Assembly (NCBI GenBank): GCA_902363665.1
Contig: CABJAW010000029.1
Span: 1 to 22,673, forward strand
DNA from: Lachnospiraceae bacterium
GTDB lineage: Bacteria; Bacillota; Clostridia; Lachnospirales; Lachnospiraceae
Reading direction: 5' to 3'
Length of the DNA: 22,673 nt
Every line of letters begins with the position of its first letter. Positions within the stretch are counted from its first letter, which is position 1. The position numbers were made by a program, and so were the translations under genes. The notes beneath the pieces were generated by a model. It searched no databases and was not told where the DNA came from. It saw only the letters and a list, made by a program, of their open reading frames with translations. Shown here piece after piece: positions 5,889 to 12,426 of the stretch.

Positions 5889-7478
5889 ATGGAAGGAAAA
5901 AAAGAAAAAAGAATTTTTTTACCGCAGCTTTTTCAGAATCATATGATGCTGCAAAGAGAAAAACCGCTTCGTTTTTACGGAGAGGCAGATGAGATGGTTT
6001 GGAAGGTTTCAGTGGAATATACATCAAAAACAGGAGAAATTTCGGAGAGAAGCGAGGCGGAGGTATTGCCGGACGGACAGTTTTTGTGCAGCTTTCCTTC
6101 ACTGCCGGCAGATGTGGGAGGAACACTTCGCTTTTATGTAAATGACGAATCAGAGCCGGAAATTATTTTGACGGATGTGTGCGTGGGAGACATCTGGGTG
6201 GCAGCCGGTCAGTCAAATATGGAGTATTTTCTGCGGTATGATGCACATTGGAATGATATCAAAAAAGAATCTATCCGTGAGGAGATCAGGATGTACAATG
6301 TGCCGAGAATCGCTTATGAAGGGCAGGAAAGAAACCTGCCAGGAGACGGGTACTGGTTTTTGCAGGGGGATCCTGCCTGGGCTGTTTTTTCAGCGCCCGG
6401 CTACTGCTTTGCAAGGAGCCTGCAGGAGAAGATTGGAGTACCGGTCGGCGTAATCGGCTGTAACTGGGGAGGAACCTCAGCAAGCGCATGGATGGAAAAA
6501 TCATATCTGGAGCAGCCGCCTCTTTCTGTTTATTTATCGGAGTATGAAGAAGAGCTAGAAGGTGTGGATCCGGAAGAGCTTTATCAGGAAAGTCGGAGAT
6601 GCTGGGAATTCGAAGATTCGTATGCACATGAGCTGGAGTGGAGAACCATGATGTATGGACAGACATGGGAGGAGCAGCAGACGTGGATGAAGATGCATCA
6701 GGGGGATCCTGTTTTGCCGATCGGACCGTATCATCATTATCGCCCGTGCGGACTGTATGACAGAATGCTGAAGAAGGTAGCACCGTTCCCGGTGAAGGGA
6801 ATTCTCTGGTATCAGGGAGAGTCAGACGAGGTTCATGCAGACCTGTATGCGCTTCTGATGGAAAAACTGATACAATGCTTCCGGGATGCCTGGATGGATG
6901 AGCAGCTTCCGTTTCTCTATGTTCAGCTGGCTCCGTTTGAACGCTGGCTGGATTGCCGGGGAGATCGGTACCCACAGGTCAGGGCGTGTCAGGAACTGGT
7001 TTCAAAAAAGGTTGCGAATGTATGGATGACGAGCATCTCTGATTTAGGTGACCGCGATGATATTCATCCGAAATTCAAGCGGGAAGTGGGAGAGCGTCTG
7101 GCTTTGCTGGCCCGGGGAAAAATATATGGAGAGGAACTGCTTTGTGAGCCGCCGGAGTGTACAGGAGCCGAAGCTGCAGAGGAAGGGATTTTGTTGTCGT
7201 TTGCGCATACAGAAGGCGGAATTGTTTGTGGTCCGTTGGCCAAGCAGCCATTTGTTGTGACGAAAGACGGAGAAAAAGCCGATGTGTCGAAAGTGGAAGT
7301 AAAGGGAGAACAGCTGCTGATAAAACTGAAGTCGGCGCAGACATCGTCTGCTGTCTCTGAAAAAACGAAGACCTGGAGTATTTCTTTTGCGGAGACACCT
7401 TATTATGAGGTACAGATATGGAATCAGGCAGGACTTCCGCTGAAGCCGTTTCACAAAGAAGTGAGCCTTGCGGAATAA
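5889..7478 (+). CDS. Sialate O-acetylesterase / SASA-family carbohydrate esterase
   Basis: This 529-residue protein starts at ATG 5889, preceded by gtggagg at 5877-5883. There is no signal peptide, so it is cytoplasmic. SGNH/SASA hallmarks are visible: block I AAGQSNME with nucleophile Ser109; GCNWGGTSASAWM (about 196-208); WYQGESD (about 311-317); and DLGDRDDIHPKFK, carrying the Asp and His393 of the triad. An N-terminal beta domain (LFQNHMMLQRE...) and a C-terminal beta domain complete the common architecture of bacterial sialate 9-O-acetylesterases (about 480-640 residues). It removes O-acetyl groups from sialic acids or acetylated glycans. No sialidase or nan genes are near, so the substrate is uncertain. 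A monocistronic unit, convergent with tauE. Confidence 0.88.
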   Translation: MEGKKEKRIFLPQLFQNHMMLQREKPLRFYGEADEMVWKVSVEYTSKTGEISERSEAEVLPDGQFLCSFPSLPADVGGTLRFYVNDESEPEIILTDVCVGDIWVAAGQSNMEYFLRYDAHWNDIKKESIREEIRMYNVPRIAYEGQERNLPGDGYWFLQGDPAWAVFSAPGYCFARSLQEKIGVPVGVIGCNWGGTSASAWMEKSYLEQPPLSVYLSEYEEELEGVDPEELYQESRRCWEFEDSYAHELEWRTMMYGQTWEEQQTWMKMHQGDPVLPIGPYHHYRPCGLYDRMLKKVAPFPVKGILWYQGESDEVHADLYALLMEKLIQCFRDAWMDEQLPFLYVQLAPFERWLDCRGDRYPQVRACQELVSKKVANVWMTSISDLGDRDDIHPKFKREVGERLALLARGKIYGEELLCEPPECTGAEAAEEGILLSFAHTEGGIVCGPLAKQPFVVTKDGEKADVSKVEVKGEQLLIKLKSAQTSSAVSEKTKTWSISFAETPYYEVQIWNQAGLPLKPFHKEVSLAE

Positions 7479-7509
7479 GCCCTGTCTGAAGTGATTCCGT
7501 CTGATTTGG

Positions 7510-8277
7510 CTAAAACAGCTTTACCAGGATGATCACCGCGCCAAGCACGGTAAGCACAACGCCGAGCGCCCGGTTTAATGTCTTTGCGGAAGCTTTGTTG
7601 GCGAAAACAGCTGCAACGCGGGCGAAGAACAGTGTGCTGAGCATGCAGAGCACAAGAACCAGAAGATCCGGCATGCCGCCGAGATAAAAATGACTGGCAG
7701 CGCCGGTCAGTGCAGTAAAGGTCATGATAAAGACGCTGGTGCCGACGGCTGTCTTCAGCTCATAGCCAAGTACGGAGGTGAGGATCAGCAGCATCATCAT
7801 TCCGCCGCCTGCACCGACAAAGCCGCAGATCAGTCCGATTATGATTCCACAGAGAATGGACTGGATGATTCTGGTTTTCTGGTCGACGGACATCATTTTT
7901 TCCTTTGTTGTCATAACCGGCCGCACAATGAATTTGATACCAAGCAGCATCGTCATAACGGTAGAGAACCCGCCCATCGTATTGCCGGAGATAAAGCGTG
8001 ACAGAAAGCTTGCGATGGCAGTAAAAATCATGACGGTGATCATCATGACCAGCCCGTTTTTGATATCAAGATTTTTGTTTTTATGGTACTCCCAGGCAGA
8101 GATGGCGCTGGCGAGAACATCACTTGCAAGCGCTATGCCGATCGCCTGATACGGCTCCATGCCAAGAAATGTGATCAGCATCGGGCTGATGACTGCTGCG
8201 GCGCTCATTCCGGCGAAGCCGGTGCCAAGACCGGCGCCGAGGCCGGCGAGAATACATACGAGAATTGTGGTTAACAT
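7510..8277 (-). CDS. TauE/SafE-family sulfite/anion exporter-like membrane protein
   Basis: This 255-residue protein is strongly hydrophobic with about eight membrane segments arranged as two similar halves. Each half starts with a glycine-rich helix: GLGAGLGTGFAGMSAAAVI near the N-terminus and LICGFVGAGGGMMML at mid-protein. That internal repeat with the GxxGxGGG pattern is typical of the TauE/SafE (DUF81) family, putative exporters of sulfite, sulfoacetate or other small anions. The SD aaaggag precedes ATG. It lies downstream of a marR gene on the same strand, across a 123-bp gap, so it is likely the regulated target. The substrate cannot be read from the sequence. Confidence 0.88.
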   Translation of the reverse strand: MLTTILVCILAGLGAGLGTGFAGMSAAAVISPMLITFLGMEPYQAIGIALASDVLASAISAWEYHKNKNLDIKNGLVMMITVMIFTAIASFLSRFISGNTMGGFSTVMTMLLGIKFIVRPVMTTKEKMMSVDQKTRIIQSILCGIIIGLICGFVGAGGGMMMLLILTSVLGYELKTAVGTSVFIMTFTALTGAASHFYLGGMPDLLVLVLCMLSTLFFARVAAVFANKASAKTLNRALGVVLTVLGAVIILVKLF

Positions 8278-8310
8278 GGTAAAAACTCCTTTCGTGTGAG
8301 AGAAATAGCT

Positions 8311-8340
8311 CAGATTAAATCAGATCAAATCAGATCAAAA
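8311..8340. repeat. Three phased 10-bp direct repeats in the marR-tauE gap
   Basis: cagattaaat, cagatcaaat and cagatcaaaa follow each other without spacing (8311-8340), exactly one helical turn each, about 35 bp before the tauE start codon. They may be a protein-binding array or a simple expansion. Confidence 0.6.
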
Positions 8341-8357
8341 TAGAGTTATTTGCGTTT

Positions 8358-8399
8358 ATGGGCAGGCAGCGAAGAGGATTGTGAAGCTTCTCTTTGGCT
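8358..8399. repeat. Dispersed hairpin element, copy 1
   Basis: Stem aagagga (8372-8378) and ttctctt (8388-8394) around a 9-nt loop. The 42-bp sequence is similar to 21602-21642, where the stem is aagcgga/tccgctt. The paired changes preserve base pairing. It sits immediately after the marR stop codon. Confidence 0.6.
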
Positions 8400-8400
8400 A

Positions 8401-8832
8401 TTATGAAAGCATATCCGAAATATTGGCGCCAAGCTTCAGAATCGTGTCTGCACAGATCTGCAGTTCGTGTGCCGATATGCCTTGAACGAGCCGATTGCCA
8501 AACTGCTGCTGAATCTCACGGCCGTCTGCGACAATCGGTTCGGCTTCCGGCATAAGCACCAGCCGTGTGATCCGTCGGTCGTTCGGGTCAGCCTGCCGTG
8601 TCAGCAGTCCGCGTCCGGCGAGTGTGTCGATCGCAACAGAGGCATTGCCGGCGCGGATACCGCGCAGTTCACACAGATCTCGAGCCGTATTGTACTCCGG
8701 ATTATTCGCCAGAAAAAGAATCACATCGAGGCACGTCTGATTGATCCGGTGTTTTTTGCAGACCGGTCGGCAGAAGGATTCGTACGCCTTTGCTGTTTTG
8801 GAGGCGAGCGATAAAAATGAGATAGGGTTCAT
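8401..8832 (-). CDS. MarR-family transcriptional regulator
   Basis: This 143-residue protein is the size of a MarR monomer. The winged helix spans about residues 35-100: CLDVILFLANNPEYNTARDL, recognition helix region RAGNASVAIDTLAGRGLL, and wing RQADPNDRRITRLVL with the invariant DxRR motif. Flanking helices would form the dimer interface. It is transcribed with tauE downstream. Its own promoter overlaps an 11-bp perfect inverted repeat (8882-8922), the arrangement expected for autorepression released by a small ligand. The ligand is unknown. The start codon (8830-8832) is preceded by agaaagg-type SD. Confidence 0.9.
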   Translation of the reverse strand: MNPISFLSLASKTAKAYESFCRPVCKKHRINQTCLDVILFLANNPEYNTARDLCELRGIRAGNASVAIDTLAGRGLLTRQADPNDRRITRLVLMPEAEPIVADGREIQQQFGNRLVQGISAHELQICADTILKLGANISDMLS

Positions 8833-8881
8833 GGAAGCACTCCTTTCTGTAAGCTTGTTCTGTGCTGTTAAGATTGCACAG

Positions 8882-8922
8882 TAGAATGTTTATCTTTAAA
8901 TATTCTAAAATTAAACATTCTA
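8882..8922. promoter_or_regulatory. Candidate MarR operator
   Basis: Perfect 11-bp inverted repeat tagaatgttta (8882-8892) and taaacattcta (8912-8922), with a further tattcta half-site between. It covers the predicted transcription start of marR and abuts its -10 box. Confidence 0.7.
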
Positions 8923-8951
8923 ATATTAATATAACAAACCGCTATTGTCAA
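8923..8951 (-). promoter_or_regulatory. Promoter of marR-tauE
   Basis: On the minus strand: TTGACA (8951-8946), 17-bp spacer, TAATAT (8928-8923). It is directly adjacent to the inverted-repeat operator. Confidence 0.65.
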
Positions 8952-9022
8952 TATAAATGATAAACTACGCAGCAACAAATGAAGTACAGAGAACCTTCAC
9001 CTGCCGGATCCAAAGAAAGAGA

Positions 9023-9052
9023 AAGACAATCTCCGGGCAACAGTGCTATAAT
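9023..9052 (+). promoter_or_regulatory. Candidate promoter of the AAA/PD-(D/E)XK gene
   Basis: A perfect TATAAT at 9047-9052 with a weak -35 (AAGACA, 9023-9028) at 18-bp spacing. It gives a leader of about 95 nt. Confidence 0.45.
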
Positions 9053-9154
9053 AACAATACATGAAATGGCGTGAGTGTTGGCGAAGTTTTTATGCTTTGC
9101 AGAGGAAAAAACAGAGCAGCAGGTGCCCTGACCATGCAGAAAGAGAGGTGCGGC

Positions 9155-10726
9155 ATGGGGATTTACCTGAATCCGGGAAATGAAAAATTTTTCCGGGCGG
9201 TGCATTCGGAAATTTATGTAGATAAAACCGGTCTTTTGGAATATACGAATAAAGTTATGAATACATCGCAGCAGAATATCTGTGTCAGTCGTCCGAGACG
9301 TTTCGGAAAATCAATGGCAGCAGATATGCTTGCAGCGTATTACAGCAGGGGATGCGATTCCGAAAAATTATTTTCCGGGCTTGAGATAGAAAAAAGTGAG
9401 ACGTTTGGAAAGTATCTGAATCAGTACGATACGGTTTTCCTTAACATGCAGGAATTTCTCAGCCAAAGCAGCGGAATAGAGGGAATGCTGGAATTGCTTC
9501 GAAAAAGTCTTCTGTGGGATCTCCTTGAGGAATATCCGGATTTTCGGTATTTTGATGAAACGAATCTGACCAGAACGATGCAGGATATTTACAGCAGAAC
9601 GAAACGACCATTTGTGATTATTATAGATGAGTGGGATTGCGTATTCCGGGAATTCAAGCGGGAGAAGGAAGCACAGGAGATATATCTGGATTTTTTGCGT
9701 GATCTGCTGAAAGATAAAAGCCATATCTGCCTGGCTTATATGACCGGCATTTTGCCAATCAAAAAATATGGAACGCATTCCGCCTTAAATATGTTTGATG
9801 AATTTTCGATGATTGCGCCCGGTCCGCTTGCACCTTATGCAGGCTTTACAGAAAATGAGGTGCGTGATCTGTGCATGAAATATCATATGGATATGGAAGA
9901 AGTAAAAAGCTGGTATGATGGCTATTCATTTACAGAGGAGCTTTCCATTTACAGTCCACGTTCCGTGGTAAGCTGTATGCAGTTTGGCAAAATAGGAAAC
10001 TACTGGAACCAGACAGAGACATTTGAGGCGCTGCAGGTTTATATTGATATGAATTTTGAAGGCCTTCGTGATGATGTGATCAGCATGATCGCTGGAGAGA
10101 GTGTGCCGGTAAATACAGGAAGCTTTTCCAACGATATGATTACGTTTCGTACGGAAGATGACGTACTCACGCTTCTGGTGCATCTTGGATATCTGGCGTA
10201 TGACGAAGAACATAAAACCGTCTTTATTCCGAACAGTGAAGTGCGTGCTGAGTATGTGAATGTGGTATCGGTGTCGGACTGGGGCGAGATTTCACGGGCA
10301 TTGAAAAATTCTGCCGACACTTTAAATGCAATCTGGCAGATGCGGCCGCTGCAGGTAGCGGAGGGAATCCGGCAGGCACACTTTGAGACTTCTCATTTGC
10401 AGTATAACGATGTGAATGCTTTGAGCTACACGATTTCTCTTGCACTTTATACAGCGCGCAATTATTACACGATATATCGGGAACTGGCGGGCGGAAAGGG
10501 ATTTGCGGATCTGGTCTTTCTGCCGAAAAAGAAATTTCAGGATAAACCGGCGTTTGTGGTGGGACTGAAATGGGATCAGACAGCGGATACTGCAATTTCA
10601 CAGATTCTGAAAAAGGAGTACTGCGAAAGCCTGAAAGAATATCAGGGGAATCTGCTGCTGGTTGGGGTAAATTACGATAAGAAGACGAAGGAACATATCT
10701 GTAAGATCATGCAGATGACAAAGTAA
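9155..10726 (+). CDS. AAA-ATPase-like protein with degenerate PD-(D/E)XK nuclease domain (DUF1703 family)
   Basis: This 523-residue protein starts at ATG 9155, behind agagagg; in-frame upstream ATGs lack this site. The N-terminal AAA-ATPase-like domain (PF09820 type) has the Walker A motif SRPRRFGKS at 45-53 and the Walker B strand VIIIDEWD at 154-161. The C-terminal DUF1703 domain belongs to the PD-(D/E)XK superfamily. Its GFADLVFLP carries the first Asp, but the (D/E)xK strand reads FVVGLKWD, with Gly470 where relatives have Glu. Size and order are normal for this abundant family of Clostridia and Bacteroidetes, whose biological role is not established. No partner gene is visible. An ATP-dependent but nuclease-defective protein is the direct reading. 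Confidence 0.87.
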   Translation: MGIYLNPGNEKFFRAVHSEIYVDKTGLLEYTNKVMNTSQQNICVSRPRRFGKSMAADMLAAYYSRGCDSEKLFSGLEIEKSETFGKYLNQYDTVFLNMQEFLSQSSGIEGMLELLRKSLLWDLLEEYPDFRYFDETNLTRTMQDIYSRTKRPFVIIIDEWDCVFREFKREKEAQEIYLDFLRDLLKDKSHICLAYMTGILPIKKYGTHSALNMFDEFSMIAPGPLAPYAGFTENEVRDLCMKYHMDMEEVKSWYDGYSFTEELSIYSPRSVVSCMQFGKIGNYWNQTETFEALQVYIDMNFEGLRDDVISMIAGESVPVNTGSFSNDMITFRTEDDVLTLLVHLGYLAYDEEHKTVFIPNSEVRAEYVNVVSVSDWGEISRALKNSADTLNAIWQMRPLQVAEGIRQAHFETSHLQYNDVNALSYTISLALYTARNYYTIYRELAGGKGFADLVFLPKKKFQDKPAFVVGLKWDQTADTAISQILKKEYCESLKEYQGNLLLVGVNYDKKTKEHICKIMQMTK

Positions 10727-10756
10727 AAGCAGAGAAAGATGAGATAGATGAGATAG

Positions 10757-10786
10757 TTGAGACAGAATACAGGAGAAACTTATAAG
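10757..10786 (+). promoter_or_regulatory. Candidate promoter stranded upstream of the IS607 insertion
   Basis: TTGAGA (10757-10762), 18-bp spacer, TATAAG (10781-10786). The predicted start near 10793 lies just before the IS left end. It could be the original promoter of the GH42 gene now 1.6 kb away. It follows tandem 9-mers gatgagata (10738-10755). Confidence 0.4.
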
Positions 10787-10847
10787 TAACTAAACATATT
10801 GCTTAATATGGTTAAATGTGTTTAAATGTATCTATGGAGATATTATT

Positions 10848-11140
10848 ATGAACACATCAAATATCACGAATTATAAACCAAAAGATTTTGCTGAATTAAT
10901 AGTTGTTTCTGTGAAAACATTACAGCGTTGGGACAGGGAAGGAATTCTAGAGGCAAATCGGACTCCAACTGACAGGTGTTATTATACTTACGACCAATAT
11001 CTTCAATTCTTCATGTGTTCTCCGGCAGGCTGTATGGACTCCGTAAGTATAAAAAACAAATAGAAAGGGATGAAGAAATTGTTAAAGAGCTTCAAGACGG
11101 AGATCAATCCCACACCAGAGCAGAAAATCAGGATTCATAA
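10848..11140 (+). pseudogene. tnpA: IS607 TnpA remnant: MerR-like HTH joined to C-terminal tail, catalytic domain deleted
   Basis: The N-terminal 54 residues (NYKPKDFAELIVVSVKTLQ, RWDREGILEANRTPTDR, YYTYDQYLQF) are the DNA-binding domain of IS607 TnpA. The frame then ends at 11061-11063 after unrelated residues. In another frame, from about 10997, the sequence SILHVFSGRLYGLRKYKK continues to TAA 11138-11140; this is the usual TnpA C-terminus. About 100-plus residues carrying the serine recombinase catalytic domain are therefore missing and the join is out of frame. The deletion junction lies near tatcttcaattctt (10998-11011), where both frames make family-like sense, suggesting a microhomology deletion. 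A short DNA-binding product of 71 residues is still encoded. Confidence 0.85.
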
Positions 11141-12233
11141 GACGATAGGCACTTGTCGATATGTCTATAACTTCTACCTTTGTCACAACAAAGCCTTGTA
11201 TGATAAAGGTGAAAAGTTTATGACTGGTAAGAGCTTTAGTGTATGGCTTAACAATGAATACATTCCGGATAATCCGGATAAAGCATGGATTAAGGAAGTG
11301 TATTCAAAAGCCGTGAAAAGATCCATCGAAGACGGATGTACAGCTTTTACAAGATTTTTTAAACATCAGAGTGATTTTCCTAAATTTAAAAAGAAAGGTA
11401 AATCAGATGTAAAAATGTATTTCGTCAGAAATAACCCAAAGGATTGCGTGTGTGAAAGGCATAGACTTAAGATTCCAGCTTTGGGTTGGGTCCGCATCAA
11501 AGAGAAAGGATATATTCCAACAACAGAAGATGGATATGTGATCAAAAGCGGTACCGTTTCAATAAAAGCTGACAGATACTATGTTTCGGTTCTTGTAGAA
11601 CTGCCGGATAACAAGACAGCTGATCATTCCAATGAAGGAATTGGCATTGACCTTGGATTAAAGGATTTCGCCACTGTTTCTAATGGTAAAACTTATAAGA
11701 ACATTAACAAATCAGCAAAATTAAAGAAACTTGAAAAACAACTTATTCGAGAACAGAGAAGTCTTTCCCGAAAATATGAAAATTCACAGAAAGGAGAGTC
11801 CACTCAAAGAGCGAATATACAAAAACAAAAGCTCAAGGTACAGAAACTTCATCATAGGATAGATAATATCCGCACCGACTACATTAACAAAACAATCGCA
11901 GAGATAGTGAAAACCAAACCATCCTACATTACGATTGAAGATTTAAATGTAAAAGGTATGATGAAAAACAGACATCTTTCAAAAGCAGTTGCGTCACAGA
12001 AGTTTTATGAGTTTAGAATAAAACTTCAAACTAAATGCAACGAAAATGGGATTGAACTTCGTGTGGCAGACAGATGGTATCCATCTTCTAAAACCTGCCA
12101 TTACTGCAAAAATATCAGGAAAGATTTAAAACTTTCAGATAGAATTTTCAAATGTGCTTGTGGTTATATCGAAGACAGAGATCTCAATGCTGCACTTAAT
12201 TTGAGAGATGCTAAGACTTACGAAGTTGCATAA
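11070..12233 (+). CDS. tnpB: TnpB RNA-guided nuclease of IS607-type element
   Basis: This 387-residue protein starts at ATG 11070 with SD agaaaggg at 11061-11068, overlapping the tnpA tail. It begins with the TnpB helix-turn-helix (NPTPEQKIRIHKTIGTCRYV). It has a complete RuvC triad: Asp194 in GIDLGLKDF, Glu290 in ITIEDLNVKGM and Asp371 in EDRDLNAALNL. The zinc finger between the last two is intact (CHYC...CACG). Length is typical (360-400). TnpB proteins bind an omega-RNA from the element's right end and cut DNA matching the flank next to a short TAM, favouring retention of the element. No truncation or missing residue is seen, so it may remain active although TnpA is not. Confidence 0.93.
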   Translation: MKKLLKSFKTEINPTPEQKIRIHKTIGTCRYVYNFYLCHNKALYDKGEKFMTGKSFSVWLNNEYIPDNPDKAWIKEVYSKAVKRSIEDGCTAFTRFFKHQSDFPKFKKKGKSDVKMYFVRNNPKDCVCERHRLKIPALGWVRIKEKGYIPTTEDGYVIKSGTVSIKADRYYVSVLVELPDNKTADHSNEGIGIDLGLKDFATVSNGKTYKNINKSAKLKKLEKQLIREQRSLSRKYENSQKGESTQRANIQKQKLKVQKLHHRIDNIRTDYINKTIAEIVKTKPSYITIEDLNVKGMMKNRHLSKAVASQKFYEFRIKLQTKCNENGIELRVADRWYPSSKTCHYCKNIRKDLKLSDRIFKCACGYIEDRDLNAALNLRDAKTYEVA

Positions 12234-12414
12234 ATAAACGCAAACGTAGGTATGTACCGAAGGCTATTTCGGGAATTTACGACTGTGGAGTGTACAAGAA
12301 CTTGTGAGTAGATATGATTTCGGTCAATCCAAAGCATACACGATAAAGCAGTAAGTAGAACTCGTGAGAGTCTACATTATCTCGATGTAGGTATATTTAA
12401 TCACATTTTGAGTG
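12234..12414 (+). ncRNA. Presumed omega-RNA scaffold / right end of the IS607 element
   Basis: Non-coding sequence between the tnpB stop and the predicted right end is rich in hairpins: caag/cttg near 12296-12306, gtaga/tctac closing at about 12375, and ctacat (12373-12378)/atgtag (12385-12390) at the very end, the last two mutually exclusive. This is where TnpB guide RNAs are made; the guide would begin directly after the right end, at 12415. The RNA probably also covers the last part of tnpB. Its 5' end cannot be set. Confidence 0.6.
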
Positions 12415-12426
12415 GCAGGACATAAG

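Larger units (their letters stand above)
10811..12414 (+). mobile_element. IS607-family element with deleted tnpA and intact tnpB
   Basis: The ends are inferred from three signs. First, MerR-type TnpA remnant and TnpB occur in the IS607 order. Second, the left end (reverse strand) reads atttaaacacattt and the right end reads atttaatcacattt, 13 of 14 identical, as inverted end motifs. Third, each motif is followed within a few bases by a GG dinucleotide (10810-10811 and 12414-12415), the known IS607 crossover target. The predicted empty site would join ...cttaatatG with Gcaggacataag. The boundaries are predictions, good to a few bases. Confidence 0.7.

Noticed and set aside
6286..6975. Long reverse-strand open frame of 229 codons inside the esterase gene
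   Set aside because: Ser/Pro/His-rich antisense of a clear SASA esterase, without start signals.
7690..8274. Plus-strand frames within tauE (103, 123 and 63 codons)
   Set aside because: Low-complexity shadows of a glycine/alanine-rich membrane protein on the other strand.
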